A stretch of DNA of 64,000 bases from Streptomyces tirandamycinicus (GTDB taxonomy: Bacteria; Actinomycetota; Actinomycetes; Streptomycetales; Streptomycetaceae). The notes under the pieces are model-generated. The model searched no databases, was not told the DNA's origin, and worked only from the letters and a program-made list of their open reading frames with translations. The DNA lies in contig NZ_CP029188.1 in NCBI RefSeq assembly GCF_003097515.1, positions 124,001 to 188,000 of the forward strand, given 5' to 3'. Of this stretch, positions 46,162-54,996 are shown piece by piece (positions within the stretch are counted from its first letter, which is position 1; each line of letters begins with the position of its first letter). Both the position numbers and the translations under genes were made by a program.

Positions 46162-47445
46162 GTGCGGGACATGCCGGAACCGCCGTCCGCACGAACACCG
46201 GAGGACGATGCCGTCGTGGAGGAGACCCACCGCCCGGCGCAGTCGCGTGAGCTGCACACCCGCTGCGGCCGGGACATCCGCGTGGCCGGGTTCGCGCCAC
46301 CCGGACTGCCGCCGGGAATGGGACGCGTGGTCCTGGACACTCCTTGTGCGCCGTACGACGAGCGCGAGGTGTGGGCGTCCCTCACGCCCGAGGAAGCCAG
46401 GCGGCTGGCCGGCTTCCTCCTCACGGAGGCGGCGGCCCTGGAACGCCGTTCGCGCCCGCCCGGGCCGTACGTCGCCGTCGTCCCGCTCGACGGTGACGCC
46501 TTGGAGGTGACCGTGCGGGGGCACGCGCTGAGGGTCGATCAGCCGGTCACCGACGGAGGCCGGGACTCGGGCCCCACCCCGGTCGAGCTGTTCGTGGCGT
46601 CCGCGGCCGCGTGCGTCGCCCACTACGCGGGGCGTTTCCTCGACCGGCACGGCCTCGACCGCGGCGCACTGCGCGTCACCGCCGGGCACACCATGGCCTC
46701 CGACCGTCCCGCCCGCCTCACCGCGCTGACCGTGCAGGTGGACGCCCCGGGACTCCCGCCGGACCGCGCCGAAGCCCTGGAGGCGGTGGTCTCGCACTGC
46801 ACCGTCAAGAACACGATCGAGGACCCTCCGCCGATCACGGTCGCCCTGGGCCGGGCCGGTCCGGCGGGAGTCCGGGGGCCGGGGGACGCGGAGGCGGGCG
46901 GCGCGGACGCTCCGCGCGGCGCTGATACACACCGATACGCACTGATACGCACTGACGCACTGATACGCACCGATGCCGACGCGGTGCGTGCACCGGGGCC
47001 GGACCGTCCGGTACCCGCCGCGCGCACCGCCGGCCCACCCCGGGGGGTACCACCCATGTCCGCATCCCGAGCCGCGCTGCACGACGCCCGGCTCTACCTC
47101 TGCACGGACGCCCGCAGGCGCCAGGGCGACCTGCCGGAGTTCCTGGACGCCGTCCTCTCCTCGGGGGTGGACATCGTGCAGCTGCGCGACAAGGGGCCGA
47201 GGACCGCGAGCGGTTCGACGACACCACCAAGTGGTCGGGCGGTGACGCCGGGCCGGGTGGGGCCGGGTGCTCGGGCGGTGACCCCTCCGGGCCCCTCGGG
47301 GACGCCTGCAGGCCGCCCCGCGACGCGGCGGATGCTGGCGGGGCGCTGCGGGGGCCGGCCCGGGATGCTCGCGGGCCGCCTCGGGGCCGAGGCAGGGCAC
47401 CCGTTCGGCGGCACTCGGGGCTGCCCACTGCGCGCTTGGGGGTAG
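46162..47445 (+). CDS. OsmC-like protein fused in frame to a thiE fragment
   Basis: 427 codons. Residues 1-95 form an uncharacterised domain ([20 protein letters not shown], then a [12 protein letters not shown] segment). Residues 100-235 are OsmC-like: [20 protein letters not shown] holds the first catalytic cysteine and [11 protein letters not shown] the second, as in thiol peroxidases that reduce organic hydroperoxides. From residue 299 the frame continues as the N-terminus of thiamine phosphate synthase and then becomes unrelated low-complexity sequence. The OsmC part is probably functional; its native C-terminus has been replaced. Start uncertain: GTG 46162, ATG 46171 and GTG 46216 are all possible. 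Confidence 0.75.
   Translation: MRDMPEPPSARTPEDDAVVEETHRPAQSRELHTRCGRDIRVAGFAPPGLPPGMGRVVLDTPCAPYDEREVWASLTPEEARRLAGFLLTEAAALERRSRPPGPYVAVVPLDGDALEVTVRGHALRVDQPVTDGGRDSGPTPVELFVASAAACVAHYAGRFLDRHGLDRGALRVTAGHTMASDRPARLTALTVQVDAPGLPPDRAEALEAVVSHCTVKNTIEDPPPITVALGRAGPAGVRGPGDAEAGGADAPRGADTHRYALIRTDALIRTDADAVRAPGPDRPVPAARTAGPPRGVPPMSASRAALHDARLYLCTDARRRQGDLPEFLDAVLSSGVDIVQLRDKGPRTASGSTTPPSGRAVTPGRVGPGARAVTPPGPSGTPAGRPATRRMLAGRCGGRPGMLAGRLGAEAGHPFGGTRGCPLRAWG
46921..46976. repeat. ACTGATACGC repeat
   Basis: Four to five degenerate copies of (A/C)CTGATACGCA within the OsmC-ThiE linker, encoding [18 protein letters not shown]. It sits just before the join with the thiE fragment. Confidence 0.7.
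47056..47196 (+). pseudogene. thiE: thiE 5' fragment
   Basis: ATG 47056 (GGGGGG nine bases upstream) starts [20 protein letters not shown], then [10 protein letters not shown], the characteristic N-terminus of thiamine phosphate synthase including the first substrate-binding strand. Similarity stops at residue 47; the remaining 160 or so residues of the enzyme are absent. The fragment is in frame with the upstream OsmC-like gene. Confidence 0.75.
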
Positions 47446-47454
47446 CGACGGCAC

Positions 47455-48324
47455 ATGCCCTTCAGATTCGGTGAGCCGGACGACGGCCGGACCGGCCACT
47501 GGTTCGCGCGCTTCCACCTGCGGGTGCGCACCTCCGTGGTCGGGCTCGCCTGGAATCGCGGACGCGAGATGGAGCTGCTGCACCGCGCCATGGGCTTCGC
47601 CGCGCTCTGCTTCCTCACCCTGGTGCCGCTGCTCGTGGTCGTCGCGGCGGCCGACCCGGCGAGCGGCAAGGGATTCGCCAGGTGGCTGATCCAGGGCCTC
47701 GGGGTGTCGGAGGTCTCGCAGGAGGAGGTCCAGGAGCTGTTCGGCCTGCCGGGGGAGGCCCTGCAGCGGACCACGGCACTCGGCCTCGCCGCGCTCGCGG
47801 CCTTCGGGGTGACGTTCGGCTCCGCGGTGCAGACCGGCTACGAACGGGTGTGGGACCTGCCGACCGCGCGCTGGCACACCATGTGGCGGCATGTCGTCTG
47901 GCTGGCGGTACTGGTCGGGGCGCTGCTGCTGTTCGTCAGAACGCCCACCCCGCCCCGCGCCCCGGTCCTGGTGCAGGCGCTCATCCCCGCCGCCGATCTG
48001 GTCGGCGCCTTCCTGTTCTTCTGGTGGTCGCAGCGGCTGCTGCTCTGCGGCCGGCTGCGCTGGCGGGCCCTGGCCCCGGGGGCCGCCGTCACGGCTCTCG
48101 GGCTGCTCGGGCTGCGGGTGTTCTCCCAGTTCGTGTTCTCCCCGCTGATCGCCGCGAACGCGGTGACGTACGGGCCGATCGGGACGGTGCTGGTGGTGCA
48201 GTCCTGGCTGGTCGGCGTGGGATTCGTGGTGTACGGAGGGGCGCTCGTGGGGCGGCTGTACCACGAGCGCCTGGTCCGGCGCCGACTGGCGGCCGGTGAC
48301 CTCGCTCCGCCGGGCAACCGCTGA
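47455..48324 (+). CDS. YihY/BrkB family membrane protein
   Basis: 289 residues with six transmembrane helices, starting with an amphipathic N-terminus (FARFHLRVRTSVVGLAWNRG). FVVYGGALVGRLYHERL closes the family pattern. Formerly called ribonuclease BN; now regarded as integral membrane proteins of unknown transport or structural function. ATG 47455. It lies nine bases after the chimeric OsmC gene. Confidence 0.88.
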   Translation: MPFRFGEPDDGRTGHWFARFHLRVRTSVVGLAWNRGREMELLHRAMGFAALCFLTLVPLLVVVAAADPASGKGFARWLIQGLGVSEVSQEEVQELFGLPGEALQRTTALGLAALAAFGVTFGSAVQTGYERVWDLPTARWHTMWRHVVWLAVLVGALLLFVRTPTPPRAPVLVQALIPAADLVGAFLFFWWSQRLLLCGRLRWRALAPGAAVTALGLLGLRVFSQFVFSPLIAANAVTYGPIGTVLVVQSWLVGVGFVVYGGALVGRLYHERLVRRRLAAGDLAPPGNR

Positions 48325-48539
48325 CCGCGGGCCCGCGGACCGGGTCGGCCGGAGCGCCGGGAGCCACCTCGGGTGCCGGCGGGCGGCGCCCGGAAGCCGT
48401 TCCTCCGGCTCTGGGCGGGCGGCTCTTGGCGGCTCTGGGGCGGTCCGGGGCGGACCGGGGCAGGGCCGGCGGTGGTCAGCGGCGGTGGTCGTCGGCCGCG
48501 GGGGCCGGTGGAACGCCCGGCCCCCGCGCCCGCGCGACC

Positions 48540-48965
48540 TCAGGCGGGGTCGGGCACGAGACCGTCGGCGACCAGGCCCGCGAGCACGGCCTCGCTCAGG
48601 GTCCGCAGGGCCGACTGCGGGCGGACCATCACCGTGAACTCCTTGATCCGGCCGGACTCGTCGTACTGCAGGAGATCGATGCCATGGACCTCCCTGCCGG
48701 CGACCGCCGCCCGGAACAGCAGGATCTCCGAGGGTGTCTCGCCGCCGTCCGTGCTGGTCTCGGCCGTGCCGTCGAACCTGCCGATGTAGCGGAAGTCCTC
48801 GAACGTGCGCAGCAGCACGCCGAACAGCCCCAGGACCATCGGCCTCCCCTCGAAGGGGGTGAACTTCACGGGGCTGTAGAAGCGGACGTCCTCGGTGAAC
48901 AGGTCCTCCAGCGCGGTCAGGTCGCGCTTCTCCACGGCGGCGCGGAAGCGGTCGGTGGTCTCCAT
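48540..48965 (-). CDS. NTF2-like (SnoaL-type) protein
   Basis: 141 residues of the nuclear-transport-factor-2 fold: TTDRFRAAVEKRDLTALEDL, then EDVRFYSPVKFTPFEGR, the pattern of polyketide-cyclase-like or limonene-epoxide-hydrolase-like proteins. Catalytic role not deducible. AAGGGAAG lies before ATG 48965. A 34-bp palindrome, 51 bases upstream, probably regulates it. Confidence 0.88.
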   Translation of the reverse strand: METTDRFRAAVEKRDLTALEDLFTEDVRFYSPVKFTPFEGRPMVLGLFGVLLRTFEDFRYIGRFDGTAETSTDGGETPSEILLFRAAVAGREVHGIDLLQYDESGRIKEFTVMVRPQSALRTLSEAVLAGLVADGLVPDPA

Positions 48966-49015
48966 CGGGTCTTCCCTTCGTCGGACGACTGCGTGCCGAG
49001 CCGATGCCCGGCCGG

Positions 49016-49049
49016 TACTCAAAGATATGACTAGTCATCTTCTTGAGTA
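49016..49049. promoter_or_regulatory. 34-bp near-perfect palindromic operator
   Basis: Centred on ATGACTAGTCAT (perfect 12-bp palindrome) with outer arms TACTCAA and TTGAGTA and only two mismatched pairs between. Unusually AT-rich for this genome. Likely bound by a TetR- or MarR-type regulator; it is between the divergent NTF2-like and PP2C genes, with no regulator gene adjacent. Confidence 0.7.
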
Positions 49050-49134
49050 AGGGGCTGTCCATCAAGCGGCCCGGCGGTGCCGCACGTAGGATGAACGACG
49101 GAATTCGGTAGGCACAGATGCTCCGGAGAGGTTC

Positions 49135-49992
49135 ATGGCGCGGCGTCGTCCTCCGCGATCGGCCAGCGCCGACGACCTCTTGACGACGCTCGGACTCCTC
49201 ACGGCGAAGGCACGGCAGGGCGCGGAGCGTCAGCGCGCCCGGGTGGATCTCGCGGAAGCCCTCCAGCGGGAGATGCTGCCCGAGACCCTGCCCTCCGTAC
49301 CCGGGCTCCAGACCGCCGCACGCTACACACCGGCCCGCGACGGGCTCGACATCGGCGGCGACTGGTACGACGGCTTCGTGATGGCCGACGGCTCGCTCGG
49401 GTTCTCGATCGGGGACGTCCAGGGCCACGACGTCGAGGCCGCGGCGTTCATGGGGCAGGTCCGGATCGGGCTGCGGGCCGTGGCGCTGGCGGCCACCGAT
49501 CCGGGCGAGGTCCTCGCGCGGGCGAACGACCTGCTGGTGTCCGTGGCCCGCGATCTCTTCGCCACCTGCAGCTTCCTCCGCTTCGACCCCGTGGAGTGGG
49601 TGGTGCAGAGCGCCCGCGCCGGCCATGTCCCCGGGGTCAGGGCCACGGCGGACGGCCGCTCCGAGCTCGTGCAGGACCCCGGTGGCCTCCCGCTCGGCAT
49701 CGAACCGGGGGAGGTGTACCCGGTGACCACGCGCAGGCTCACCGAGGCCGGGTCGTTCGTCCTGCTGACGGACGGGGTGATCGAGGGGCCCTCCGTGCCG
49801 ATCGAGACCGGACTCGCCAGGGTCCTCAGGGTCGTCGGGGCCGGCGCGGTCGCGGCGGTCACCGCCGAGCAACTGGCCGCCGAGGTGATGAAGGCGGCCG
49901 AGTTCACCAGCCACACGGACGACGCCGCGGTGCTCGTCCTGAGCCATGAGGCCGCGGCGGGCGACCTGCGCCCGCCCCCGTCACCCGGCTGA
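49135..49992 (+). CDS. PP2C/SpoIIE family serine phosphatase
   Basis: 285 residues, essentially a stand-alone SpoIIE phosphatase: LQREMLPETLPSVPGLQ leader helix, metal motifs GGDWYDGFV and GDVQGHDVEAAA, then LLTDGVIEG and TDDAAVLVLS. No sensor or membrane domain. Probably dephosphorylates an anti-sigma antagonist. GGAGAGG lies just before ATG 49135. Followed by a C-rich repeat and a MASE1 protein. Confidence 0.92.
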   Translation: MARRRPPRSASADDLLTTLGLLTAKARQGAERQRARVDLAEALQREMLPETLPSVPGLQTAARYTPARDGLDIGGDWYDGFVMADGSLGFSIGDVQGHDVEAAAFMGQVRIGLRAVALAATDPGEVLARANDLLVSVARDLFATCSFLRFDPVEWVVQSARAGHVPGVRATADGRSELVQDPGGLPLGIEPGEVYPVTTRRLTEAGSFVLLTDGVIEGPSVPIETGLARVLRVVGAGAVAAVTAEQLAAEVMKAAEFTSHTDDAAVLVLSHEAAAGDLRPPPSPG

Positions 49993-50215
49993 TCCCCCCG
50001 GCGCCCTGCCGACCCCGCCGTCCCCCGGCCGATTCCCCCGCCGCCCGGCCGCTCCCCCCGTCCTCGGCCGATTCCCCTGCCGTCCTTCCGGCTCCGCCGT
50101 CCTTCCGGCTCCGCCGTCCTTCCCGCTCCGCCGCGCGGTCGATTCCGCCGTCGCCCGGCCGATCCGGCGGCCCCGTCGGCGCGTGTCACGGCACGCCCGC
50201 ACGCGGCGGCGTTGT
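49993..50215. repeat. C-rich repeat region
   Basis: Degenerate CGGCCGATTCCCCC units (49990-50080) and then three 18-bp copies of CCGTCCTTCCGGCTCCG-type sequence (50079-50135). Non-coding. Confidence 0.75.
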
Positions 50216-50218
50216 GTG

Positions 50219-51217
50219 ATGGCTGCCGTGGCCCGTTACCAGCTCCTCCGTCGCCCCGGCGCGGCCGTCCTCCTGACGCTCGGCGTCGCCGCCGCCTACT
50301 ACGCGGCGGGGCTCGTCGGACTCACGCACCAGCTGGTCGTGGAAGGGGCGATCGTCACACCGCTCTGGCCGCCCACCGGGATCGCCCTGGCCTGCCTGCT
50401 CTGGTTCGGTCTGCGGGCCTGGCCGGGCATCGTGCTCGGCGCGCTGCTCGTCATCCTGGCCATCAGCACGTTCCCCGCCCACTCCGTGGGCATCCTCGCG
50501 GGCAACAGCCTCGCCCCGCTCTGCGCCTATCTGATGCTGCGGCGGGTCGGTTTCCGCACCGAGCTGGACCGGCTGCGGGACGGGCTGGCGCTGGTGTTCC
50601 TGGGCGCGCTGGCCGGCATGCTGATCAGCGCCACGGTGGGGTCCGGGGTGCTGTTGCTGTCCGGCCAGATCCAGGCCGAGTCGTTCGGGCCGATCTGGTC
50701 GGCATGGTGGGCCGGCGACGCCATGGGCGTACTGGTGGTGACGCCCCTGCTCCTCGTCTGCAGGACGGCGCGGTGGCCCGGTGGCACGTCCCCGGGGCGC
50801 TGGGCCGAGGCCGTGTGCCTGGTGGTGACGGTCGCGGTCGTCGCGTACACCGTCACTCGTTCGCTCGTCCCGCTGCTGTTCCTCGTCTTCCCGCTGCTGA
50901 TGTGGGCCGCGCTGCGGTTCCAGCTGTTCGGGGCGGCCCCCTGCGCGCTGATCGTGTCCGTCATGGCGATCTCGGCCGCGACCGAGCAGCTGGGGCCCTT
51001 CCGTGGACACGGGACGCTCGGCGTGATGAGCGTCCTCCAGGCCCTCAACGGTTCGGCGGCACTGACCGGTCTGCTGCTCTCCGCCATCGTCAGCGAGCAG
51101 ATCACGGTCCGCCGCAAGATCGAGCTGGCCTGCAGTGAACTCGCCGAGCTGGTGGACCGGCTCGTTCCGGGCGGCGACGCGAACCGCCGCACGCCGCCAC
51201 CCCAGGAGGATCTCTGA
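50219..51217 (+). CDS. MASE1 domain membrane protein
   Basis: 332 residues, about eight transmembrane helices forming a MASE1 sensor domain (LWPPTGIALACLLWFGLRAWPG; GDAMGVLVVTPLLL). MASE1 usually precedes kinases or diguanylate cyclases; here only a short cytoplasmic helix and tail follow (ITVRRKIELACSELAEL), so it lacks an output domain. The coiled tail may contact a separate partner such as the phosphatase encoded upstream (inference). Start ATG 50219 (or GTG 50216). Confidence 0.88.
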   Translation: MAAVARYQLLRRPGAAVLLTLGVAAAYYAAGLVGLTHQLVVEGAIVTPLWPPTGIALACLLWFGLRAWPGIVLGALLVILAISTFPAHSVGILAGNSLAPLCAYLMLRRVGFRTELDRLRDGLALVFLGALAGMLISATVGSGVLLLSGQIQAESFGPIWSAWWAGDAMGVLVVTPLLLVCRTARWPGGTSPGRWAEAVCLVVTVAVVAYTVTRSLVPLLFLVFPLLMWAALRFQLFGAAPCALIVSVMAISAATEQLGPFRGHGTLGVMSVLQALNGSAALTGLLLSAIVSEQITVRRKIELACSELAELVDRLVPGGDANRRTPPPQEDL

Positions 51218-51395
51218 CGGCGCGGCGGGCTCCGGGGCCGGCCTCCGCCGCCTGCGGCGGCCGGTGCCCGCAGGGTGGGCGCCTGTATCGGTGCGCCGCG
51301 AGCGGTCCGGGCGGCGGGCCGGCACAGCGACGGTGGTCGGGGCTGTCGAGCGGTGGGCGGCCGCGGGCGACGGTCGTCGGGGCTGCCGCGTCGGC

Positions 51396-51758
51396 TCATG
51401 CCCAAGGGGCGAAGCCCACCGCCCGGCCCGTCCCGTCGCGCTGGACCTCCAGCATGCCCTCGACCGCCGAGCGGTCGATCGGCCCGTAGACGTGCGGGAA
51501 CAGGGTGCCGGACGCGACCCCTGGTGGCGGGACCGGTGCCGCGGGCTCGAGCCGGACCGGCGCGAGCAGCCGGGTCTCGTCGATGAGCAGTGCCATCAGT
51601 GGGCCGGGTACGTCGCGGTAGAAGGCGTTGACGACCGCCAGGGTGGTCGCCTCGTCCGGCGAGCAGTGGATGAAGCCCTCGGCGGAGAGCGAAGCGGGCG
51701 CGTACGGCCGTTCCGGGATGGCGAGCCAGTCGTCGAGCGGAACCACATGCATGATCAT
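51396..51758 (-). CDS. DUF952 family protein
   Basis: 120 residues with the DUF952 pattern: MHVVPLDDWLAIPERPYAP, GFIHCSPDE, and PHVYGPIDRSAV. The fold resembles ADP-ribosyltransferase-like small proteins; function unknown. ATG 51758, or ATG 51752, which fits the family start better. Confidence 0.9.
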   Translation of the reverse strand: MIMHVVPLDDWLAIPERPYAPASLSAEGFIHCSPDEATTLAVVNAFYRDVPGPLMALLIDETRLLAPVRLEPAAPVPPPGVASGTLFPHVYGPIDRSAVEGMLEVQRDGTGRAVGFAPWA

Positions 51759-51872
51759 GTGTCAGTTATAGCCCCGCGGGGGCGCGCACCGGACGGGCCG
51801 GGGCCCGGGACGGCGCCCGGGGTCCCCGGATGGCACCCGGGTCCCGGACGGCACCCGCGCACCTGGTGCCGC

Positions 51873-52652
51873 TCACGCCCGGACGACCCTCACCCCGGCC
51901 TCCCCGAACGCGGCCGCCGTCCGGTCGGAGGCGGCGGAGTCGGTGACCAGCGTGTCCACCCGGTCCGTCGCGCAGATGCGGGCGAAGGCCCGGGTGCCCA
52001 GCTTGGTGGAGTCGGCCGCGACGACCACCCGGCGGGCCCGCTCGCACAGCAGCCGGTTGATCGCGGCCTCGTCCTCGTCGTGCGCGGCGGCGCCGTGCAC
52101 CGCGTCGAAGGCGTTCACCCCGAGCACCGCGACGTCCAGGGTGATCTGGCCGAGCACGCCGTCGGCGAGCGGGCCGATCAGCTCGAACGACTGCGGACGG
52201 GCCACCCCGCCCGTGACCACGATCTTGAACTGGGGCCGGATCGCCAGTTCGTTGGCGATGTTGAGGGCGTTGGTGACGACGGTCAGGGCGGGGCTGCCCG
52301 AGGCCAGATCGGGCCGGGCGGCCAGGGCACGGGCGACCTCGGTGGTCGTCGTGCCGCCGGTGAGGCCGACCGCCTCACCCGGCGCGATCAGCCCGGCGAC
52401 GGCGGCGCTGATGCGCTGCTTCTCCGCCGCGTGCCGCGACGCCTTGTAGCGCAGCGGGAGTTCGTACGACACGCCGTGCACCACCGCGCCGCCGCGGGTG
52501 CGGACGAGCATCTGCTGCTCGGCCAGCCGGTCGAAGTCGCGCCGGATCGTCGCGGACGACACGTCCAGTGCCGCCGCCGCCTCCTCGACGTCCAGCCGGC
52601 CCTGCTCCACCAGGAGCTCCAGCAGCGCCTTCCAGCGGGCGTCGCGTGACAT
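51873..52652 (-). CDS. DeoR-family repressor (AgaR-like)
   Basis: 259 residues: DeoR HTH (about 5-57, ARWKALLELLVEQGRLDVEE; SSATIRRDFDRL) and a C-terminal sugar-phosphate sensor domain (about 75-250, GLTGGTTTTEVARAL; VVVAADSTKLG). The neighbours are a SIS isomerase and a class II aldolase, so an amino-sugar or tagatose phosphate ligand is likely. Divergent from these genes, separated by 580 bases that include a large decamer array. ATG 52652 with GGGAG nearby. Confidence 0.92.
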   Translation of the reverse strand: MSRDARWKALLELLVEQGRLDVEEAAAALDVSSATIRRDFDRLAEQQMLVRTRGGAVVHGVSYELPLRYKASRHAAEKQRISAAVAGLIAPGEAVGLTGGTTTTEVARALAARPDLASGSPALTVVTNALNIANELAIRPQFKIVVTGGVARPQSFELIGPLADGVLGQITLDVAVLGVNAFDAVHGAAAHDEDEAAINRLLCERARRVVVAADSTKLGTRAFARICATDRVDTLVTDSAASDRTAAAFGEAGVRVVRA

Positions 52653-52720
52653 CCACCGCTCCCTTCCTCGAACGTACGTCGCGACCCTAGTCCGTGACCG
52701 GACGTGTCCACCGGCCCGCG

Positions 52721-52940
52721 ACGCCCTGCGATGCCCCGCGACGCCCCGCGACGCCTCGCGGTGCCCTACGACGCCCCGCGACGCCCTGCGATGCCCCGCG
52801 ACGCCCCGCGACGCCTCGCGGTGCCCTGCGACGCCCCGCGACGCCCTGCGATGCCCCGCGACGCCTCGCGGTGCCCTACGACGCCCCGCGACGCCCTGCG
52901 ATGCCCCGCGACGCCTCGCGGTGCCCTACGACGCCCCGCG
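52721..52940. repeat. Higher-order decamer array, 22 units
   Basis: Decamers of the ACGCCCCGCG family in exact 10-bp register. They form blocks of 60, 60, 50 and 50 bp, each starting ACGCCCTGCGATGCCCCGCG and ending ACGCCCCGCG; the last two blocks are identical. This shows duplication of blocks on top of duplication of units. Confidence 0.95.
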
Positions 52941-53164
52941 ATGCCCGCGCGGCCGCTCGCAGGGGTGTCGCCACGGACGAGGTGGACTCGGGTCCCACCT
53001 CCTGGCCCTGGGGAAGCCCTCACCCCCGCAGGCCTGGGGCCCGGGGAAGCCTCGACCCCCAGGGGCCCGGGACCCGGGGAGCCCCCGTAGCTCCGGGCTT
53101 CGCCGCCTCTCCGGCACCCCCGGACGGTCAGCGCGCCGGCGAACCCGCGACCCGCCGCGGATGC

Positions 53165-53194
53165 TTGAAGATGCTTGAAAGCTCGCGCTATGTT
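53165..53194 (+). promoter_or_regulatory. Promoter of the amino-sugar operon
   Basis: TTGAAG (53165-53170), 18-base spacer, TATGTT (53189-53194). GATGCTTGAA is directly repeated across the -35, and CTTGAAAG plus the following TTGCAAAA resemble DeoR-family sites, so the adjacent repressor probably binds here. Confidence 0.6.
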
Positions 53195-53232
53195 GCAAAA
53201 ACACGCACACATTCGAGGGTTGGAGGACGCAT

Positions 53233-54117
53233 ATGAGCTACGTCGCGCAGGAGTTGGCGAGCCAGCCGCAGTGCTGGAACCGGGCCGCGGAGCTCGCCGC
53301 CACCGCCGGAGGGGCGCTGCCGGCCGCCGGCGAGCGGGTGGCGTTCGTCGGCTGCGGCACCTCGCTCTTCATGGGACAGGCGGCGGCGGCCCTGCGCGAG
53401 GACGCCGGACTGGGCGAGTCGGACGCCTTCGCCGCCTCCGAGTTCCCCACCGGCCGCTCCTACGACCGGGTGGTCGCCCTCACCCGTTCGGGTACCACCA
53501 CCGAGGTACTGGAACTCCTCGGCCGGCTGCGCGGACGCACCCGGACCACCGCGATCACCGCCGACCCCGCCACGCCGGTCATGACCGCGGCCGACGAGAC
53601 GGTGGTCCTCGACTTCGCCGACGAGAGGTCCGTGGTCCAGACGCGGTTCGCGACCACCGCCCTCACCCTGCTGCGCGCCCACTGGGGCCTGCACACCGGC
53701 GCCGTCGTCGACGACTGCGCGGAGGCGCTCGCCGAACCGCTCCCCGCACGACTCACGACCTGTTCGCAGTTCACCTTCCTCGGCCGCGGCTGGACCGTGG
53801 GGCTCGCCAACGAGGCCGCGCTCAAGGTGCGCGAGGCGTCGGCGTCCTGGGCCGAGGCGTACCCGGCCATGGAGTACCGGCACGGCCCCATCAGCGTCGC
53901 CACCCGCGGCACCGTCACCTGGATGATCGGCGACGCGCCCGCCGGGCTCGCCGAAGAGGTCCGCGCCACCGGCGGGATGTGGGTCGCCGGCGGACTCGAT
54001 CCGCTGGCCGAACTGGTCCGCGCCCAGCGGCTCGCGGTGGCCGTCGCCGAGTCACGGGGCCTGGACCCGGACAGCCCCCGCCACCTCACCCGTTCCGTGA
54101 TCCTCTCCGGAGCCTGA
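53233..54117 (+). CDS. SIS-domain sugar isomerase/deaminase (AgaS-like)
   Basis: 294 residues, two SIS halves: VGCGTSLFMGQAAAA and LTRSGTTTEVLELL in the first, FLGRGWTVGLANEAALKVRE and EYRHGPIS in the second. This is the layout of GlmS-type and AgaS isomerases acting on amino-sugar 6-phosphates. GGAGG lies just before ATG 53233. Three bases separate it from the aldolase gene. Confidence 0.92.
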   Translation: MSYVAQELASQPQCWNRAAELAATAGGALPAAGERVAFVGCGTSLFMGQAAAALREDAGLGESDAFAASEFPTGRSYDRVVALTRSGTTTEVLELLGRLRGRTRTTAITADPATPVMTAADETVVLDFADERSVVQTRFATTALTLLRAHWGLHTGAVVDDCAEALAEPLPARLTTCSQFTFLGRGWTVGLANEAALKVREASASWAEAYPAMEYRHGPISVATRGTVTWMIGDAPAGLAEEVRATGGMWVAGGLDPLAELVRAQRLAVAVAESRGLDPDSPRHLTRSVILSGA

Positions 54118-54120
54118 CCC

Positions 54121-54996
54121 ATGCCGCTCGCCGACACCGGAACACTGGTCGCCGCGGCCGCCGCCGAACACCGGGCGGTCGCCGCCTTCAACATCATCAC
54201 GCTGGAGCACGCCGAGGCCGTCATCACCGGCGCGGAGAACGCCGGTTCCCCGGTGGTCCTGCAGATCAGCGAGAACGCGGTGAAGTACCGCCACGGCCGG
54301 GTCCGGCCGCTCGCCAGGGCCGCCGCCGAGGCTGCGGCGGAGGCGGGGGTGCCCGTCGCCCTCCACCTCGACCACGTCACGAGCGGCCGGCTGCTCCACC
54401 AGGCGGTCGACGCCGGGTTCAGCTCGGTGATGTACGACGCCGCGCACCTGCCGTACACGGAGAACCTCGCCGCGACCCGGTCCGCCGCCGACTGGGCACA
54501 CGCCAACGGGCTCTGGATCGAGGCCGAACTGGGGGAGGTGGGCGGCAAGGGCGGCGCCCCGCCGCTGGACGCCCACGCGCCCGGGGCCCGCACCGACCCC
54601 GAGGAGGCACGGGCGTTCGTCGAGGGGACCGGGGTCGACGCACTCGCGGTCGCCATCGGCAGCGCGCACGCCATGACCGCCCGTACGGCTTCGCTCGACC
54701 ACGGGCTCCTGGCCCGGCTCGCCGGAGCCCTGGACGTACCGCTGGTGCTGCACGGCTCGTCCGGCGTACCGGACGGGGAACTGACGGCCGCCGTCAGCGG
54801 GGGCATCGCCAAGGTCAACATCGGTACCGCCCTCAACCTCGCCATGACCTCCGCCATCCGCGACTTCCTGGCCGCGGACGCCGATGCCGTGGACTCGCGC
54901 ACGTACCTGTCCCTCGGGCGCCGCGCCATGGCCGAGACCGTCGCCGCGCTGATCGGCGTCCTGCGCGACGCGGGGGAACCCGCACCGGTCGTGTAG
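54121..54996 (+). CDS. Class II (zinc) ketose-bisphosphate aldolase
   Basis: 291 residues, family of fructose- and tagatose-bisphosphate aldolases (KbaY/GatY). Zinc and substrate motifs: HLDHV near 82, VMYDAAHLPYTENLA, AELGEVGGKGG with an active-site Glu, IGSAHAM, LVLHGSSGVPD and KVNIGTALN. With the SIS enzyme it suggests breakdown of an amino sugar via a ketose bisphosphate, but the kinase and transporter are not in the window. A hairpin at 55021 ends the operon. Confidence 0.92.
   Translation: MPLADTGTLVAAAAAEHRAVAAFNIITLEHAEAVITGAENAGSPVVLQISENAVKYRHGRVRPLARAAAEAAAEAGVPVALHLDHVTSGRLLHQAVDAGFSSVMYDAAHLPYTENLAATRSAADWAHANGLWIEAELGEVGGKGGAPPLDAHAPGARTDPEEARAFVEGTGVDALAVAIGSAHAMTARTASLDHGLLARLAGALDVPLVLHGSSGVPDGELTAAVSGGIAKVNIGTALNLAMTSAIRDFLAADADAVDSRTYLSLGRRAMAETVAALIGVLRDAGEPAPVV

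Larger units (their letters stand above)
52653..53232. other. Divergent region between the repressor and the amino-sugar genes
   Basis: 580 bases: repressor leader, decamer array (52721-52940), then a GGGGAAGCC/CTGGGGCCCGGGG repeat patch (53015-53080), then the promoter of the SIS gene. No credible gene; open frames across the array arise from its composition. Confidence 0.5.

Noticed and set aside
45523..49947. 1474-codon minus-strand frame across hsp20, OsmC, YihY and PP2C
   Set aside because: Spans several well-supported plus-strand genes and has no recognisable domain; compositional artefact.
52721..52940. Decamer array considered as a CRISPR
   Set aside because: Units are 10 bp and contiguous, with no spacers and no cas genes.
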